DNA of 5,645 bases from Bacteroidota bacterium. Its GTDB lineage: Bacteria; Bacteroidota; Bacteroidia; Chitinophagales; Saprospiraceae. Location of the stretch: positions 1 through 5,645 of the forward strand of contig JAGWYI010000300.1 in NCBI GenBank assembly GCA_018969455.1. The letters run 5' to 3'. How positions within the stretch are numbered: position 1 is the stretch's first letter; each line of letters begins with the position of its first letter. This document shows, piece after piece, positions 1 through 5,645 of the stretch. The translations under genes were made by a program, and so were the position numbers. Under the pieces are notes generated by a model. That model had not been told where the DNA came from and did not search any database. It was given only the letters and a program-made list of their open reading frames with translations.

Positions 1-110
1 TTTCTAGAATCAGAACTAATTAAATTTTTATCAAAATCTTTATCAATTTGAATTTCGAAACCCCAAATATCTTTTTCGTTCCATCCAATTGTTTTTAAAT
101 AATTGATCCG
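1..110. other. Low-G+C segment abutting a truncated gene; possible junction
   Basis: By direct count 27 of these 110 bases are G or C (about 25%), whereas bases 121-180 just beyond contain 34 of 60 (57%). The change is abrupt and coincides with the end of the leftward repeat-protein gene. On the minus strand one frame, offset by one base from that gene, stays open from about position 110 to the window edge and reads as a Lys/Asp/Ile/Asn-rich peptide, as expected from an AT-rich genome. The plus-strand frames close quickly. Possible explanations are a chimeric assembly join at a contig end, a recent recombination or insertion boundary, or an AT-rich gene end followed by spacer. The sequence alone does not decide between them. 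Confidence 0.55.
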
Positions 111-1027
111 TTTTCATCCCGGATGATTTGACTCAGGCTTCCTTTTCCACCGCCCGCCAGGTCGGATGAGGCCGACAAAATTTCCCCGCTTGCATCTAAA
201 TGCAGGGCGAGCATTTGTTCTGGCAATTCTGCTGCATTGCTGGATCCGCCAACTGCCATACAGGAACCATCAGGGAGCGCCACGATGCCAAAAGCGCGGT
301 CGTTGTTAGGCGTTCCCCAGCTCGTTTGCCACAGCAAAGTACCTTCCGGCGTGCATTTGATCACCAGCATTTCTGAATTTGGCTGCTCGGGTTGGTAGGC
401 ATAACCGGCAATAATTATATTTCCGTCGGCCGCCAATGCCATTCGAATGCCAATGGCAGGCGTACGGGTTTCTATGGCTTTCAAGAATATTTGGGTCCCA
501 TCGGGTGAAATTCTGCACAAAAGCACTTGAAAATTGCGTGTAATCGGATTCTCTGTGCGTCCGGTTACCAGAAAAGAACCGTCTGCCAATTGAATGCCAT
601 CGTCGCAAACGTCATCAAAAGCGGTTCCGACAAGATAACGCCAGGATTCCCGGCCTTCAGCATCGGTTTTAACAACATAACCATCGCAGGCAATGCCATA
701 CGTCAGGGCTGTATGTCCAACTATCAAAAAACCGCCGTCGCGGGTCGCAATCAAGGCATTGCCGCCGTCTTCTTGCGGACGTGTGTAATAACGGGTCCAA
801 AGCAAGGCCCCGGCAGCATTCACTTTGCTGAGGTACATGTCTCCAACCGAATCGGGCGCGCTTTTAGACAGGCCGGTGAAGACCATTCCGCCGTCGGGCG
901 TGCTTAATACTGCGCGTGCATCCGTGTAACGCGCAGAGGGGTAGCTTCGGTTGAACAGGAGAGATTGGGCATGGGCATGGGAAAATGCCAGGAATGCGCC
1001 GAAAAGCACAGGAAGAAAGTGTTTCAT
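95..1027 (-). CDS. Exported blade-repeat (beta-propeller-like) protein, C-terminally truncated
   Basis: The 310-residue product starts with a signal peptide (Met-Lys-His, then a hydrophobic stretch to about residue 17, likely cleaved after Ala20 in the HAHAQ region), so it should be exported. The rest consists of ~50-residue repeats at roughly residues 39-81, 88-134, 138-185, 193-238 and 243-290. Each has a DGG/DGS/DGN turn followed by a hydrophobic strand ending in G (such as DGGFLIVG), then a second half of the type D-x-Y-hydrophobic-x-K-x-D/N-x-x-G ending near a Trp. This is the pattern of delta-60/PQQ-like propeller blades common in secreted Bacteroidota proteins, which often continue into a T9SS sorting domain. 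Here a sixth blade begins at about residue 296 and stops at ENGSII, so more blades and any sorting domain are missing. No specific function can be assigned. The gene is divergent from the HMA lipoprotein gene. The start at 1027 is fixed by the signal peptide; there is no Shine-Dalgarno sequence. Confidence 0.8.
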   Translation of the reverse strand: MKHFLPVLFGAFLAFSHAHAQSLLFNRSYPSARYTDARAVLSTPDGGMVFTGLSKSAPDSVGDMYLSKVNAAGALLWTRYYTRPQEDGGNALIATRDGGFLIVGHTALTYGIACDGYVVKTDAEGRESWRYLVGTAFDDVCDDGIQLADGSFLVTGRTENPITRNFQVLLCRISPDGTQIFLKAIETRTPAIGIRMALAADGNIIIAGYAYQPEQPNSEMLVIKCTPEGTLLWQTSWGTPNNDRAFGIVALPDGSCMAVGGSSNAAELPEQMLALHLDASGEILSASSDLAGGGKGSLSQIIRDENGSII

Positions 1028-1048
1028 TGGTAGAAGTTTTGGTTTAAT

Positions 1049-1070
1049 GGCTGGTTGGTGGCCAACAGCC
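1049..1070 (-). other. Small inverted repeat in leader of leftward gene
   Basis: GGCTG-G-TTGG, then a three-base loop TGG, then CCAA-CAGCC forms a 9-bp stem with one bulged G. It lies about 22 bases upstream of the leftward start codon in the divergent intergenic region. It could form a hairpin in the 5' leader of that mRNA or be a protein-binding site. No poly-T tract follows in either direction that would make it a terminator. A chance origin is possible. Confidence 0.25.
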
Positions 1071-1134
1071 TATATGATGAACGGAAAATCAAGGTCCACG
1101 CTGCCTGGGCCCGACGTAAAAACCCATTTAATCG

Positions 1135-1142
1135 TATCTTTG
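1135..1142 (+). promoter_or_regulatory. Bacteroidota -7 promoter element for the HMA lipoprotein gene
   Basis: TATCTTTG matches the Bacteroidota consensus TAnnTTTG at all six fixed positions. Transcription would start around 1147-1149, giving a leader of roughly 54 bases before the ATG at 1202. No TTTG is seen at the expected -33 distance (about 19 bases upstream), so basal strength may be low or an activator may be needed. The rest of the 174-base divergent intergenic region holds no small ORF I would support, and I found no matching -7 element facing left. Confidence 0.4.
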
Positions 1143-1201
1143 CCTAAAATTTGCAATTCAAAACCGCTCTGGTTTCAATAAAATTTAATTTTTCTTGTCT
1201 T

Positions 1202-1555
1202 ATGATCCGTAAAGCGCTGCACCTCAATCTTTTTTTGATGGTCCTGCTGTTTTTGAACAGCTGCGATGCCCAAATCAAAAACACCACCACTGTTCAGGCC
1301 AAAGTGTTTGGCAACTGCGAAATGTGTCAAAAAACCATCCAAAAAGCGGCATTTGTAAAAGGAGAAGCCAAAGCGGTGTGGAGCCCGGATACCCAAATTG
1401 CCGAAATCACCTTCGATTCCACCAAAACCAATCTGGAAGCCGTTTTGAAACGCATCGCTGAAGCAGGTTACGACAACCAGCGTTTCACTGCGCCACAGGC
1501 TGCGTACGACAATTTGCCTTCTTGCTGCCAGTACGACCGGCCTGCCAGGCAGTAA
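1202..1555 (+). CDS. HMA-domain lipoprotein, probable metal-binding
   Basis: The 117-residue product begins with Met-Ile-Arg-Lys, a hydrophobic stretch and the lipobox LNSC, so Cys21 is the probable lipidation site and the mature protein should be membrane-anchored outside the cytoplasm. Residues ~31-92 form a compact heavy-metal-associated fold: strand VQAKVFG, then the CxxC pair Cys39/Cys42 in GNCEMC, a helix, an AVW strand, an AEITFD strand, a second helix and a final AGYD. The paired cysteines would bind a soft metal ion such as Cu(I). A C-terminal tail has a second cysteine pair, Cys108-Cys109, in LPSCCQYDR, an arrangement I recall from related Bacteroidota HMA proteins. The usual Met-Thr before the first cysteine is replaced by Gly-Asn. 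I chose 1202 rather than the in-frame ATG at 1151 because the signal peptide begins here and 1151 would add 17 residues in front of it. The role (metal chaperone or sensor) and metal are inferred. Confidence 0.85.
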   Translation: MIRKALHLNLFLMVLLFLNSCDAQIKNTTTVQAKVFGNCEMCQKTIQKAAFVKGEAKAVWSPDTQIAEITFDSTKTNLEAVLKRIAEAGYDNQRFTAPQAAYDNLPSCCQYDRPARQ

Positions 1556-1580
1556 TTCCCGGTATTCAAGGCCGTTTTTT
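1538..1580 (+). terminator. Weak candidate intrinsic terminator after the HMA gene
   Basis: CGGCCT (1538-1543) pairs perfectly with AGGCCG (1569-1574), which is followed directly by six T residues (1575-1580). The loop is long (25 bases) and contains both the stop codon of the HMA gene and a competing smaller hairpin CTGCC-A-GGCAG (1542-1552). The GC-rich short stem plus T-run resembles a Rho-independent terminator. The long loop and the overlap with coding sequence make it weak. Read-through into the receptor gene remains possible. Confidence 0.3.
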
Positions 1581-1610
1581 ACCGTCAGATTCTCCTGAAC
1601 ATCTACACAA

Positions 1611-1644
1611 TGTACCGGATGGTCGCTTCCTGCCCAACCGTACA
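1611..1644. repeat. Imperfect inverted repeat upstream of receptor promoter
   Basis: TGTACCGG (1611-1618) and CCGTACA (1638-1644) are inverted copies apart from one extra C in the left arm, separated by 19 bases. The right arm ends 12 bases before the -7 element at 1657, so the pair occupies the region where an activator or repressor of the receptor operon could bind. With only seven matching pairs, chance is a real alternative. Nothing else recognisable lies in this part of the intergenic gap. Confidence 0.2.
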
Positions 1645-1656
1645 CCCGAAGGTGGA

Positions 1657-1664
1657 TACATTTG
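1657..1664 (+). promoter_or_regulatory. Bacteroidota -7 promoter element for the receptor operon
   Basis: TACATTTG matches TAnnTTTG at every fixed position. Transcription would start near 1669-1671, leaving a leader of about 28 bases before the ATG at 1699. As with the HMA gene, no TTTG lies at the -33 position, which suggests a weak or activator-dependent promoter. If correct, this drives the receptor, kinase and regulator together. Confidence 0.45.
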
Positions 1665-1698
1665 TCTTGCTTGATTTAAATTCTAAATCCGAAACAAG

Positions 1699-4191
1699 AT
1701 GCGTTACCGCTTTCTATTCCTGTTTTTATGTACTGCTGCTTTGGCACAGGCGCAACAACCCAAATTTGCCGGCGGCGGCCTGCAAATTGGCCGGATTTAT
1801 GGCAAAATTCTCGATTCTGCCACCAAATTACCGGTTTCTTATGCTTCTGTAGCCGTTTACCGGATGCTGCCCGGAAAGGGTGATACCCTTGTGGGCGGGG
1901 CATTGAGCCGGGAAAACGGCGAGTTCAACATCCCGCAATTGCCACTCGGTCCGCTCAAAGTGAAAATCCGATTCATGGGCTACAAAGCCTGGACCCAAAA
2001 CGTGCGGCTCGCGCCCCCCAACGATGTGGAAACGGACCTGGGCGACATCGCACTCGCACCCGACGCCCAGGTGCTGGACGCCGTGGAAGTGCGCGCCGAA
2101 AAAGCAAGCACCCAGCTCAGCCTCGAAAAAAGGGTGTTTAATGTAGAAAAAAACATCACAACCACGGGCGGAACCGCCGAAGATGTGCTCAAAAATGTGC
2201 CTTCTGTAACGGTGGATATGGACGGGAACGCCAAATTGCGCGACAAAACGACCACCATTTACGTAGATGGAAAACCCACCCTCATGAGCCTCACCCAAAT
2301 CCCGGCCGATCAAATCGAATCCGTGGAAGTGATTTCCAACCCCTCTGCCAAATACGAAGCGGCCACCACGGGCGGTATTCTCAACATTGTGATGAAAAAA
2401 AACACCAAGCCCGGCTACAACGGCGTGGTTTCAGCAGGTGTGGGTACGCAACAACGCTACAACGGCATGGTCAACCTCAATGTACACCAGGGCAAATGGT
2501 CGTTCTCCGGGTTTTACAACTTGAACTCGGCCAATGTGCCCACCAAAGGGTACACCCACCGCATCAATTACGACAGCACCGGCGCCGTATCGAACTATTT
2601 TGACCAAAATACAAACGTGAATTTTCAAAACGTTTTCCAAACCGGCCGCGCAAGCATCGATTACAGCATCAACAACCGAAATACCCTGACACTCGCCGGC
2701 ACCGTGGTGAATGGAAAGTTTAACATTCTTGCCAATCAGGTTTATACCTTTCACAATGCTTCCGAAATCCTCAGCAGCTCCGGAAGCCGCCAAACAAAAC
2801 CCAAAAACAATTTCCAGAACAACAACGTGGAAGCCGCCTGGAAAAAAACCTTTGCCAAAAAAGACAAATCACTCACGGCTTTGGCCAATTACGGCTGGGG
2901 TACGGTTTCCAATGCGGCCGATTGGACGACCAGCGGTTACAATGCCAATGGCGTGCTGCTGCCCAATTACCCCGAACTGGTGCGCATAGACGGCGGAAAC
3001 AACAACCAACAGGCTGTTTTTCAGGTAGATTTTGTTAATCCCGTCAACGATTCAACACGCCTGGAATTGGGTGTGCGCAGCTTCTGGAGCCAGCGCGATC
3101 AAAATTATTTGTACAAACCCTTCCATTACGAAAGCGGGCTTTACGAACAGGACGATAATTTTTCCCAAAACAACCGCATCACAGAGGGCATCAACGCCGC
3201 TTATGTAAACTACATGGGGAAATGGAAGCACAACTGGAGCTATCAGGCCGGCTTCCGATTTGAAGAATCCTTTATGCATGGAACATCATACCTCGGCGCC
3301 GGCAGCACGTTCGGCTACGATTACCCGGGTAAAACCCTGAAAGACTTCCTGCGCTCCCTGTTCCCGGCCCTGTACATCTCCAAAAAATTGCCCGACGGCA
3401 GCGAACTGGGCTTCAATGTGAGCCGGAAAATACAACGCCCCAATTTCCGCATGCTCATGCCGGGCATCATGGCCAGCGACAATCAAAACTACCAGGTCGG
3501 AAATCCCAACCTGCAACCCGAATTTGTCAACAAAGCAGAGTTGAATTACAACAAAGTGTTCGGTTCTGCCAATTTGCTCGCTTCCCTGTACTTCAGCGAT
3601 GAAACCAATACCCTGAAACCCTTCCAAAGTGCTTCCGCTTCCGATCCGAATGTAACGGTCACCACTTTCGTCAATGGCAAAAACGAAATAACATTTGGTA
3701 CAGACAATACCTTGCGCTTCGGAATTGGTAAAAATTTCGACGTGATGCTGAATGCCAATGTGTTCAACTTCAAGGTAACGGTAGACACCTTTGTAAATAC
3801 CGGATGGGCTGCCAATGGGAAAGTAAACCTTACCTACCGCATGCCGTACGATGTATCGGTGCAGGTAACCAGCGCGTACGAGGGCAACCGACCCATTCCA
3901 CAAGGCAACCGCAAAGGCATTGTTTACGGCGATATTGCTGTAAAAAAATCCTTCTTTAACAACGCCGCCAATGTTACCTTTACCGTGAGCGATGTGTTCA
4001 ACAGCCGCAAGGAAATCAATGTGTTCAATTTGCCGGCCTATGACCAGCAGGTGATGCGCCGCCGGGATTCGCGGTATTTCAAACTTTCATTGCAAATTCC
4101 GTTCGGTAAAGCCGATGCCTCCATGTTCAAACGCATGAAAGACGCCCGCAGACAAGGCGCCCAGGAAATGCCCGATTTCAGCGGATCCTAA
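1699..4191 (+). CDS. TonB-dependent-receptor-like outer-membrane protein (CarboxypepD-reg plus barrel)
   Basis: The 830-residue product has a signal peptide (hydrophobic core in residues 5-16, cleavage near ALAQAQ at 18-20). Residues ~33-120 form a CarboxypepD-regulatory-like beta-sandwich (GRIYGKILDSATKLPVSYAS start, DNGEF-like turn at RENGEF, then FMGYKAW). A TonB-box-like strand, LDAVEVRAEK, follows at about 126-135. Residues ~140-235 are the plug, with EDVLKNVPSVTVD, the DGKP turn at 190-193 and ISNPSAKYEAATTGGILNI from 212. The rest is the beta-barrel, with the family signatures SRKIQRPNF (575-583) and GNPNLQPE (601-608), and a last strand near RYFKLSLQIPFGK. This is the Bacteroidota outer-membrane beta-barrel receptor family, close to the usual ~800 residues, with no frameshift. 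A short basic tail (KRMKDARRQG region) follows the barrel. The protein should sit in the outer membrane and import a ligand using TonB energy; the substrate cannot be read from the sequence. The kinase gene follows after 12 bases. Confidence 0.92.
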   Translation: MRYRFLFLFLCTAALAQAQQPKFAGGGLQIGRIYGKILDSATKLPVSYASVAVYRMLPGKGDTLVGGALSRENGEFNIPQLPLGPLKVKIRFMGYKAWTQNVRLAPPNDVETDLGDIALAPDAQVLDAVEVRAEKASTQLSLEKRVFNVEKNITTTGGTAEDVLKNVPSVTVDMDGNAKLRDKTTTIYVDGKPTLMSLTQIPADQIESVEVISNPSAKYEAATTGGILNIVMKKNTKPGYNGVVSAGVGTQQRYNGMVNLNVHQGKWSFSGFYNLNSANVPTKGYTHRINYDSTGAVSNYFDQNTNVNFQNVFQTGRASIDYSINNRNTLTLAGTVVNGKFNILANQVYTFHNASEILSSSGSRQTKPKNNFQNNNVEAAWKKTFAKKDKSLTALANYGWGTVSNAADWTTSGYNANGVLLPNYPELVRIDGGNNNQQAVFQVDFVNPVNDSTRLELGVRSFWSQRDQNYLYKPFHYESGLYEQDDNFSQNNRITEGINAAYVNYMGKWKHNWSYQAGFRFEESFMHGTSYLGAGSTFGYDYPGKTLKDFLRSLFPALYISKKLPDGSELGFNVSRKIQRPNFRMLMPGIMASDNQNYQVGNPNLQPEFVNKAELNYNKVFGSANLLASLYFSDETNTLKPFQSASASDPNVTVTTFVNGKNEITFGTDNTLRFGIGKNFDVMLNANVFNFKVTVDTFVNTGWAANGKVNLTYRMPYDVSVQVTSAYEGNRPIPQGNRKGIVYGDIAVKKSFFNNAANVTFTVSDVFNSRKEINVFNLPAYDQQVMRRRDSRYFKLSLQIPFGKADASMFKRMKDARRQGAQEMPDFSGS

Positions 4192-4203
4192 GCAACAATT
4201 GCC

Positions 4204-5235
4204 ATGAAGGAGTTTTTGCAAAATAAATACAAAACCCTGCTGTTCCACCTCTTCCTGTGGGGCCTCTGGTTCTATTTGCCGGTTTCCATGGCCCCCGATG
4301 AGGAGTTTTACAGCAGGGCTTTCCAGATAGCCATTCTGATTTCATGTACCCACATTCCCTTGTTTCTGGTAAATACGGAACTGCTCATCCCGCGTGTTTT
4401 GGAAAAAAAAGGCGTGCGCAGTTATTTGTGGTACCTCTTGGGGGTCATGGCTGTTGTTATTCTGTTCCATAATTTCTTGCGCGAGCAAATCGGCCGCGAC
4501 TTTATTCATGTACAACCCGGACATGGCAGCGGCATCAAAGGCGCCATCGCCATTACTTTGGTGGCTGCCATCAGCACCGGATACGGGCTGCTCAATTACT
4601 TTGCCCGCCAGGAACGCATCCATCAGGAAAAAGTGCAGGAGCGCCTGCAATCGGAATTGTCTTTTTTACGGAATCAAATTAGCCCGCACTTTATATTTAA
4701 TGTATTGAATGGCATTGTTTATTTAATCCGAACAAAGTCTGATTTGGCCGAGCCCATTACCTTGAAACTCTCGGAAATCATCCGATACATGTTGTATGTC
4801 AACGACCGGGAAGAGGTGCCGCTGGAAAAAGAATTGAATTACCTCAAAGTGTACATGGACCTTCAAAACGTGCGTTTTGGCGATGATGTGACCGTTCATT
4901 TTGAGCAAAGCGGCGACCCGCTCGATTATACCATTGAGCCCATGTTGTTGATTCCATTTGTGGAGAATGCCTTCAAGCACGGCATTGGCATGCTGGAATC
5001 GCCCTCCATTTCGGTTACATTCGCGATGCAGGGCGCCAATTTGTCCTTTAAAGTGCGCAATAAAATTGCGCCCGAATCCGAAGCGCAAAAAGCATCCGGC
5101 TCGGGCATTGGCTTGCGCAATGTAAAAAGACGGCTGGATCTCCTGTACCCGCAGGCGCACCAGCTCACGGTGGATGCACAGGAGGGTTGGTTTGAGGCCA
5201 ATTTAAAACTGCATTTACACCGGCCAAATGCCTAA
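4204..5235 (+). CDS. LytS/YehU-type membrane sensor histidine kinase
   Basis: The 343-residue product has four predicted membrane helices at roughly 11-28, 39-60, 73-91 and 112-132, with both termini inside by the positive-inside rule (KYK before helix 1, EKKGVR after helix 2). A short helical linker (133-155) leads to a His_kinase domain of the LytS type: QISPHFIFNVLN carries the phospho-accepting His162, PFVENAFKHG (251-260) is the N-box that binds ATP and Mg, and GSGIGLRNVKRRL (299-311) is the glycine-rich G-box. All expected motifs are intact, so it should be an active kinase. There is no separate sensory domain; the signal would be detected by the membrane helices or the short periplasmic loops, of which the second (about 90-111) carries His102 and His107. 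It starts 12 bases after the receptor gene and is followed 14 bases later by its cognate regulator, so all three are probably co-transcribed. The stimulus is unknown. Confidence 0.93.
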   Translation: MKEFLQNKYKTLLFHLFLWGLWFYLPVSMAPDEEFYSRAFQIAILISCTHIPLFLVNTELLIPRVLEKKGVRSYLWYLLGVMAVVILFHNFLREQIGRDFIHVQPGHGSGIKGAIAITLVAAISTGYGLLNYFARQERIHQEKVQERLQSELSFLRNQISPHFIFNVLNGIVYLIRTKSDLAEPITLKLSEIIRYMLYVNDREEVPLEKELNYLKVYMDLQNVRFGDDVTVHFEQSGDPLDYTIEPMLLIPFVENAFKHGIGMLESPSISVTFAMQGANLSFKVRNKIAPESEAQKASGSGIGLRNVKRRLDLLYPQAHQLTVDAQEGWFEANLKLHLHRPNA

Positions 5236-5249
5236 ATTGCCCTTGTTTT

Positions 5250-5645
5250 ATGGATAAAGCCAAACTCAAATGTCTGATCGTCGACGACGAAGCCATGGCC
5301 CGCAAATTGCTCGAATCCTACGTGGAGCAATTGCCCTTCCTCGAATTGGCTGGCATGTGCAAAAATCCGTTTGAGGCCATGACGGAATTGCAAAATCAGC
5401 AAATCGACCTGATTTTACTCGACATTCAAATGCCGGGCATGCTCGGTACACGATTTTTGCAAGGACTCCTGAAAAAACCCATGGTCATTTTTGTCACCGC
5501 TTACGACCAGTATGCCGTCGAAAGTTACGAACTGGATGTCATAGACTATCTGATGAAACCCGTAAGCATCGAGCGATTTACCAAGGCGGCCCACAAAGCC
5601 CTGGAAGAATACCAAAAACGCCTCGCCCTCCAAGTCCATACCCTC
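5250..5645 (+). CDS. Response regulator, receiver domain (probable LytTR type), 3'-incomplete
   Basis: An open frame of 132 codons starts at the ATG 14 bases after the kinase stop and runs off the window. It is a complete receiver domain: the acidic pair Asp12-Asp13 in LIVDDE, the phospho-accepting Asp58 in LLDIQMPG, Thr83 in FVTAYD, and Lys103 in YLMKPV. The spacing and the phrases TAYDQYAVESYELDVIDYLMKP are typical of the LytR/AlgR class, whose C-terminal LytTR DNA-binding domain would lie beyond the window. That output domain is inferred from the receiver type and the LytS partner, not seen. The kinase next door should phosphorylate Asp58, and the regulator would then act on promoters, possibly including that of this operon. 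The start is supported by the MDKAKLKCLIVDDE opening; no Shine-Dalgarno sequence is present. Confidence 0.9.
   Translation, partial: MDKAKLKCLIVDDEAMARKLLESYVEQLPFLELAGMCKNPFEAMTELQNQQIDLILLDIQMPGMLGTRFLQGLLKKPMVIFVTAYDQYAVESYELDVIDYLMKPVSIERFTKAAHKALEEYQKRLALQVHTL

Noticed and set aside
88..104. Programmed -1 frameshift at the ATTATTTAAAAAC stretch ending the repeat-protein gene
   Set aside because: The bases do not form a slippery heptamer in the gene's reading frame, and no stimulatory structure is evident in the AT-rich flank; a junction or simple indel explains it better.
951..1181. Plus-strand open frame across the start of the repeat-protein gene and the intergenic region
   Set aside because: The translation is low in structure, overlaps a signal-peptide coding region on the other strand and has no promoter or recognisable family.
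1151..1201. Upstream in-frame ATG as the start of the HMA lipoprotein
   Set aside because: It would place 17 extra residues before the signal peptide and lies only a few bases from the predicted transcription start; the ATG at 1202 gives a standard lipoprotein signal.
1175..1645. Minus-strand open frame of 156 codons opposite the HMA lipoprotein gene
   Set aside because: It is the antisense shadow of a well-supported lipoprotein with lipobox and CxxC site; the translation shows no domain.
1684..1691. TAAATCCG with TTTG at 1661-1664 as a -7/-33 promoter pair
   Set aside because: The 19-base spacing is right but only four of six -7 positions match, and the transcript would start about three bases before the ATG. 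The exact TAnnTTTG at 1657 is a better candidate.
3286..3903. Long minus-strand open frame (about 205 codons) inside the receptor gene
   Set aside because: It lies opposite a clear, motif-rich receptor reading frame, has no recognisable domain or promoter, and is of the kind that arises from the codon bias of the opposite strand.
1..5645. tRNA, rRNA, CRISPR array, insertion sequence or phage genes
   Set aside because: No cloverleaf-like sequence, regularly spaced direct repeats, transposase frame or terminal repeats were seen on reading the window.

Overview
The window looks like a chromosomal fragment from a member of the Bacteroidota, possibly a Saprospiria- or Chitinophagia-like lineage; the phylum is much safer than the class. 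The evidence is a lipoprotein and an outer-membrane receptor of types typical of the phylum, absence of Shine-Dalgarno sequences before the starts, two exact matches to the Bacteroidota -7 promoter element TAnnTTTG, and a LytS-type kinase paired with its response regulator. Base composition is roughly balanced throughout, except for the first ~110 bases, which are only about 25% G+C.

Layout. Positions 95-1027 (minus strand) encode an exported protein made of about five ~50-residue blade-like repeats; a sixth blade is cut off by a stop codon exactly where the low-G+C segment begins. A divergent intergenic region (1028-1201) follows, with a good -7 element for the rightward gene. Positions 1202-1555 (plus) encode a small lipoprotein with a heavy-metal-associated (HMA) domain. 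A 143-base gap (1556-1698) holds a weak terminator candidate, an imperfect inverted repeat and a second TAnnTTTG element. Then come three closely spaced plus-strand genes: a TonB-dependent-receptor-like outer-membrane protein (1699-4191), a four-helix membrane sensor kinase of the LytS/YehU type (4204-5235), and the receiver domain of its response regulator (5250 to the window end, incomplete).

How they may work together. Gaps of 12 and 14 bases suggest that the receptor, kinase and regulator form one operon: an outer-membrane transporter made together with a two-component system that probably controls it or related genes. The HMA lipoprotein just upstream has its own likely promoter but points the same way, so a link between the locus and a transition metal (copper is the first guess) is reasonable but unproven. 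The leftward repeat protein appears unrelated. No tRNA, rRNA, CRISPR array or insertion sequence was seen. The individual gene families are known; the items most worth checking are the composition break at the left edge and the receptor/two-component/HMA association.
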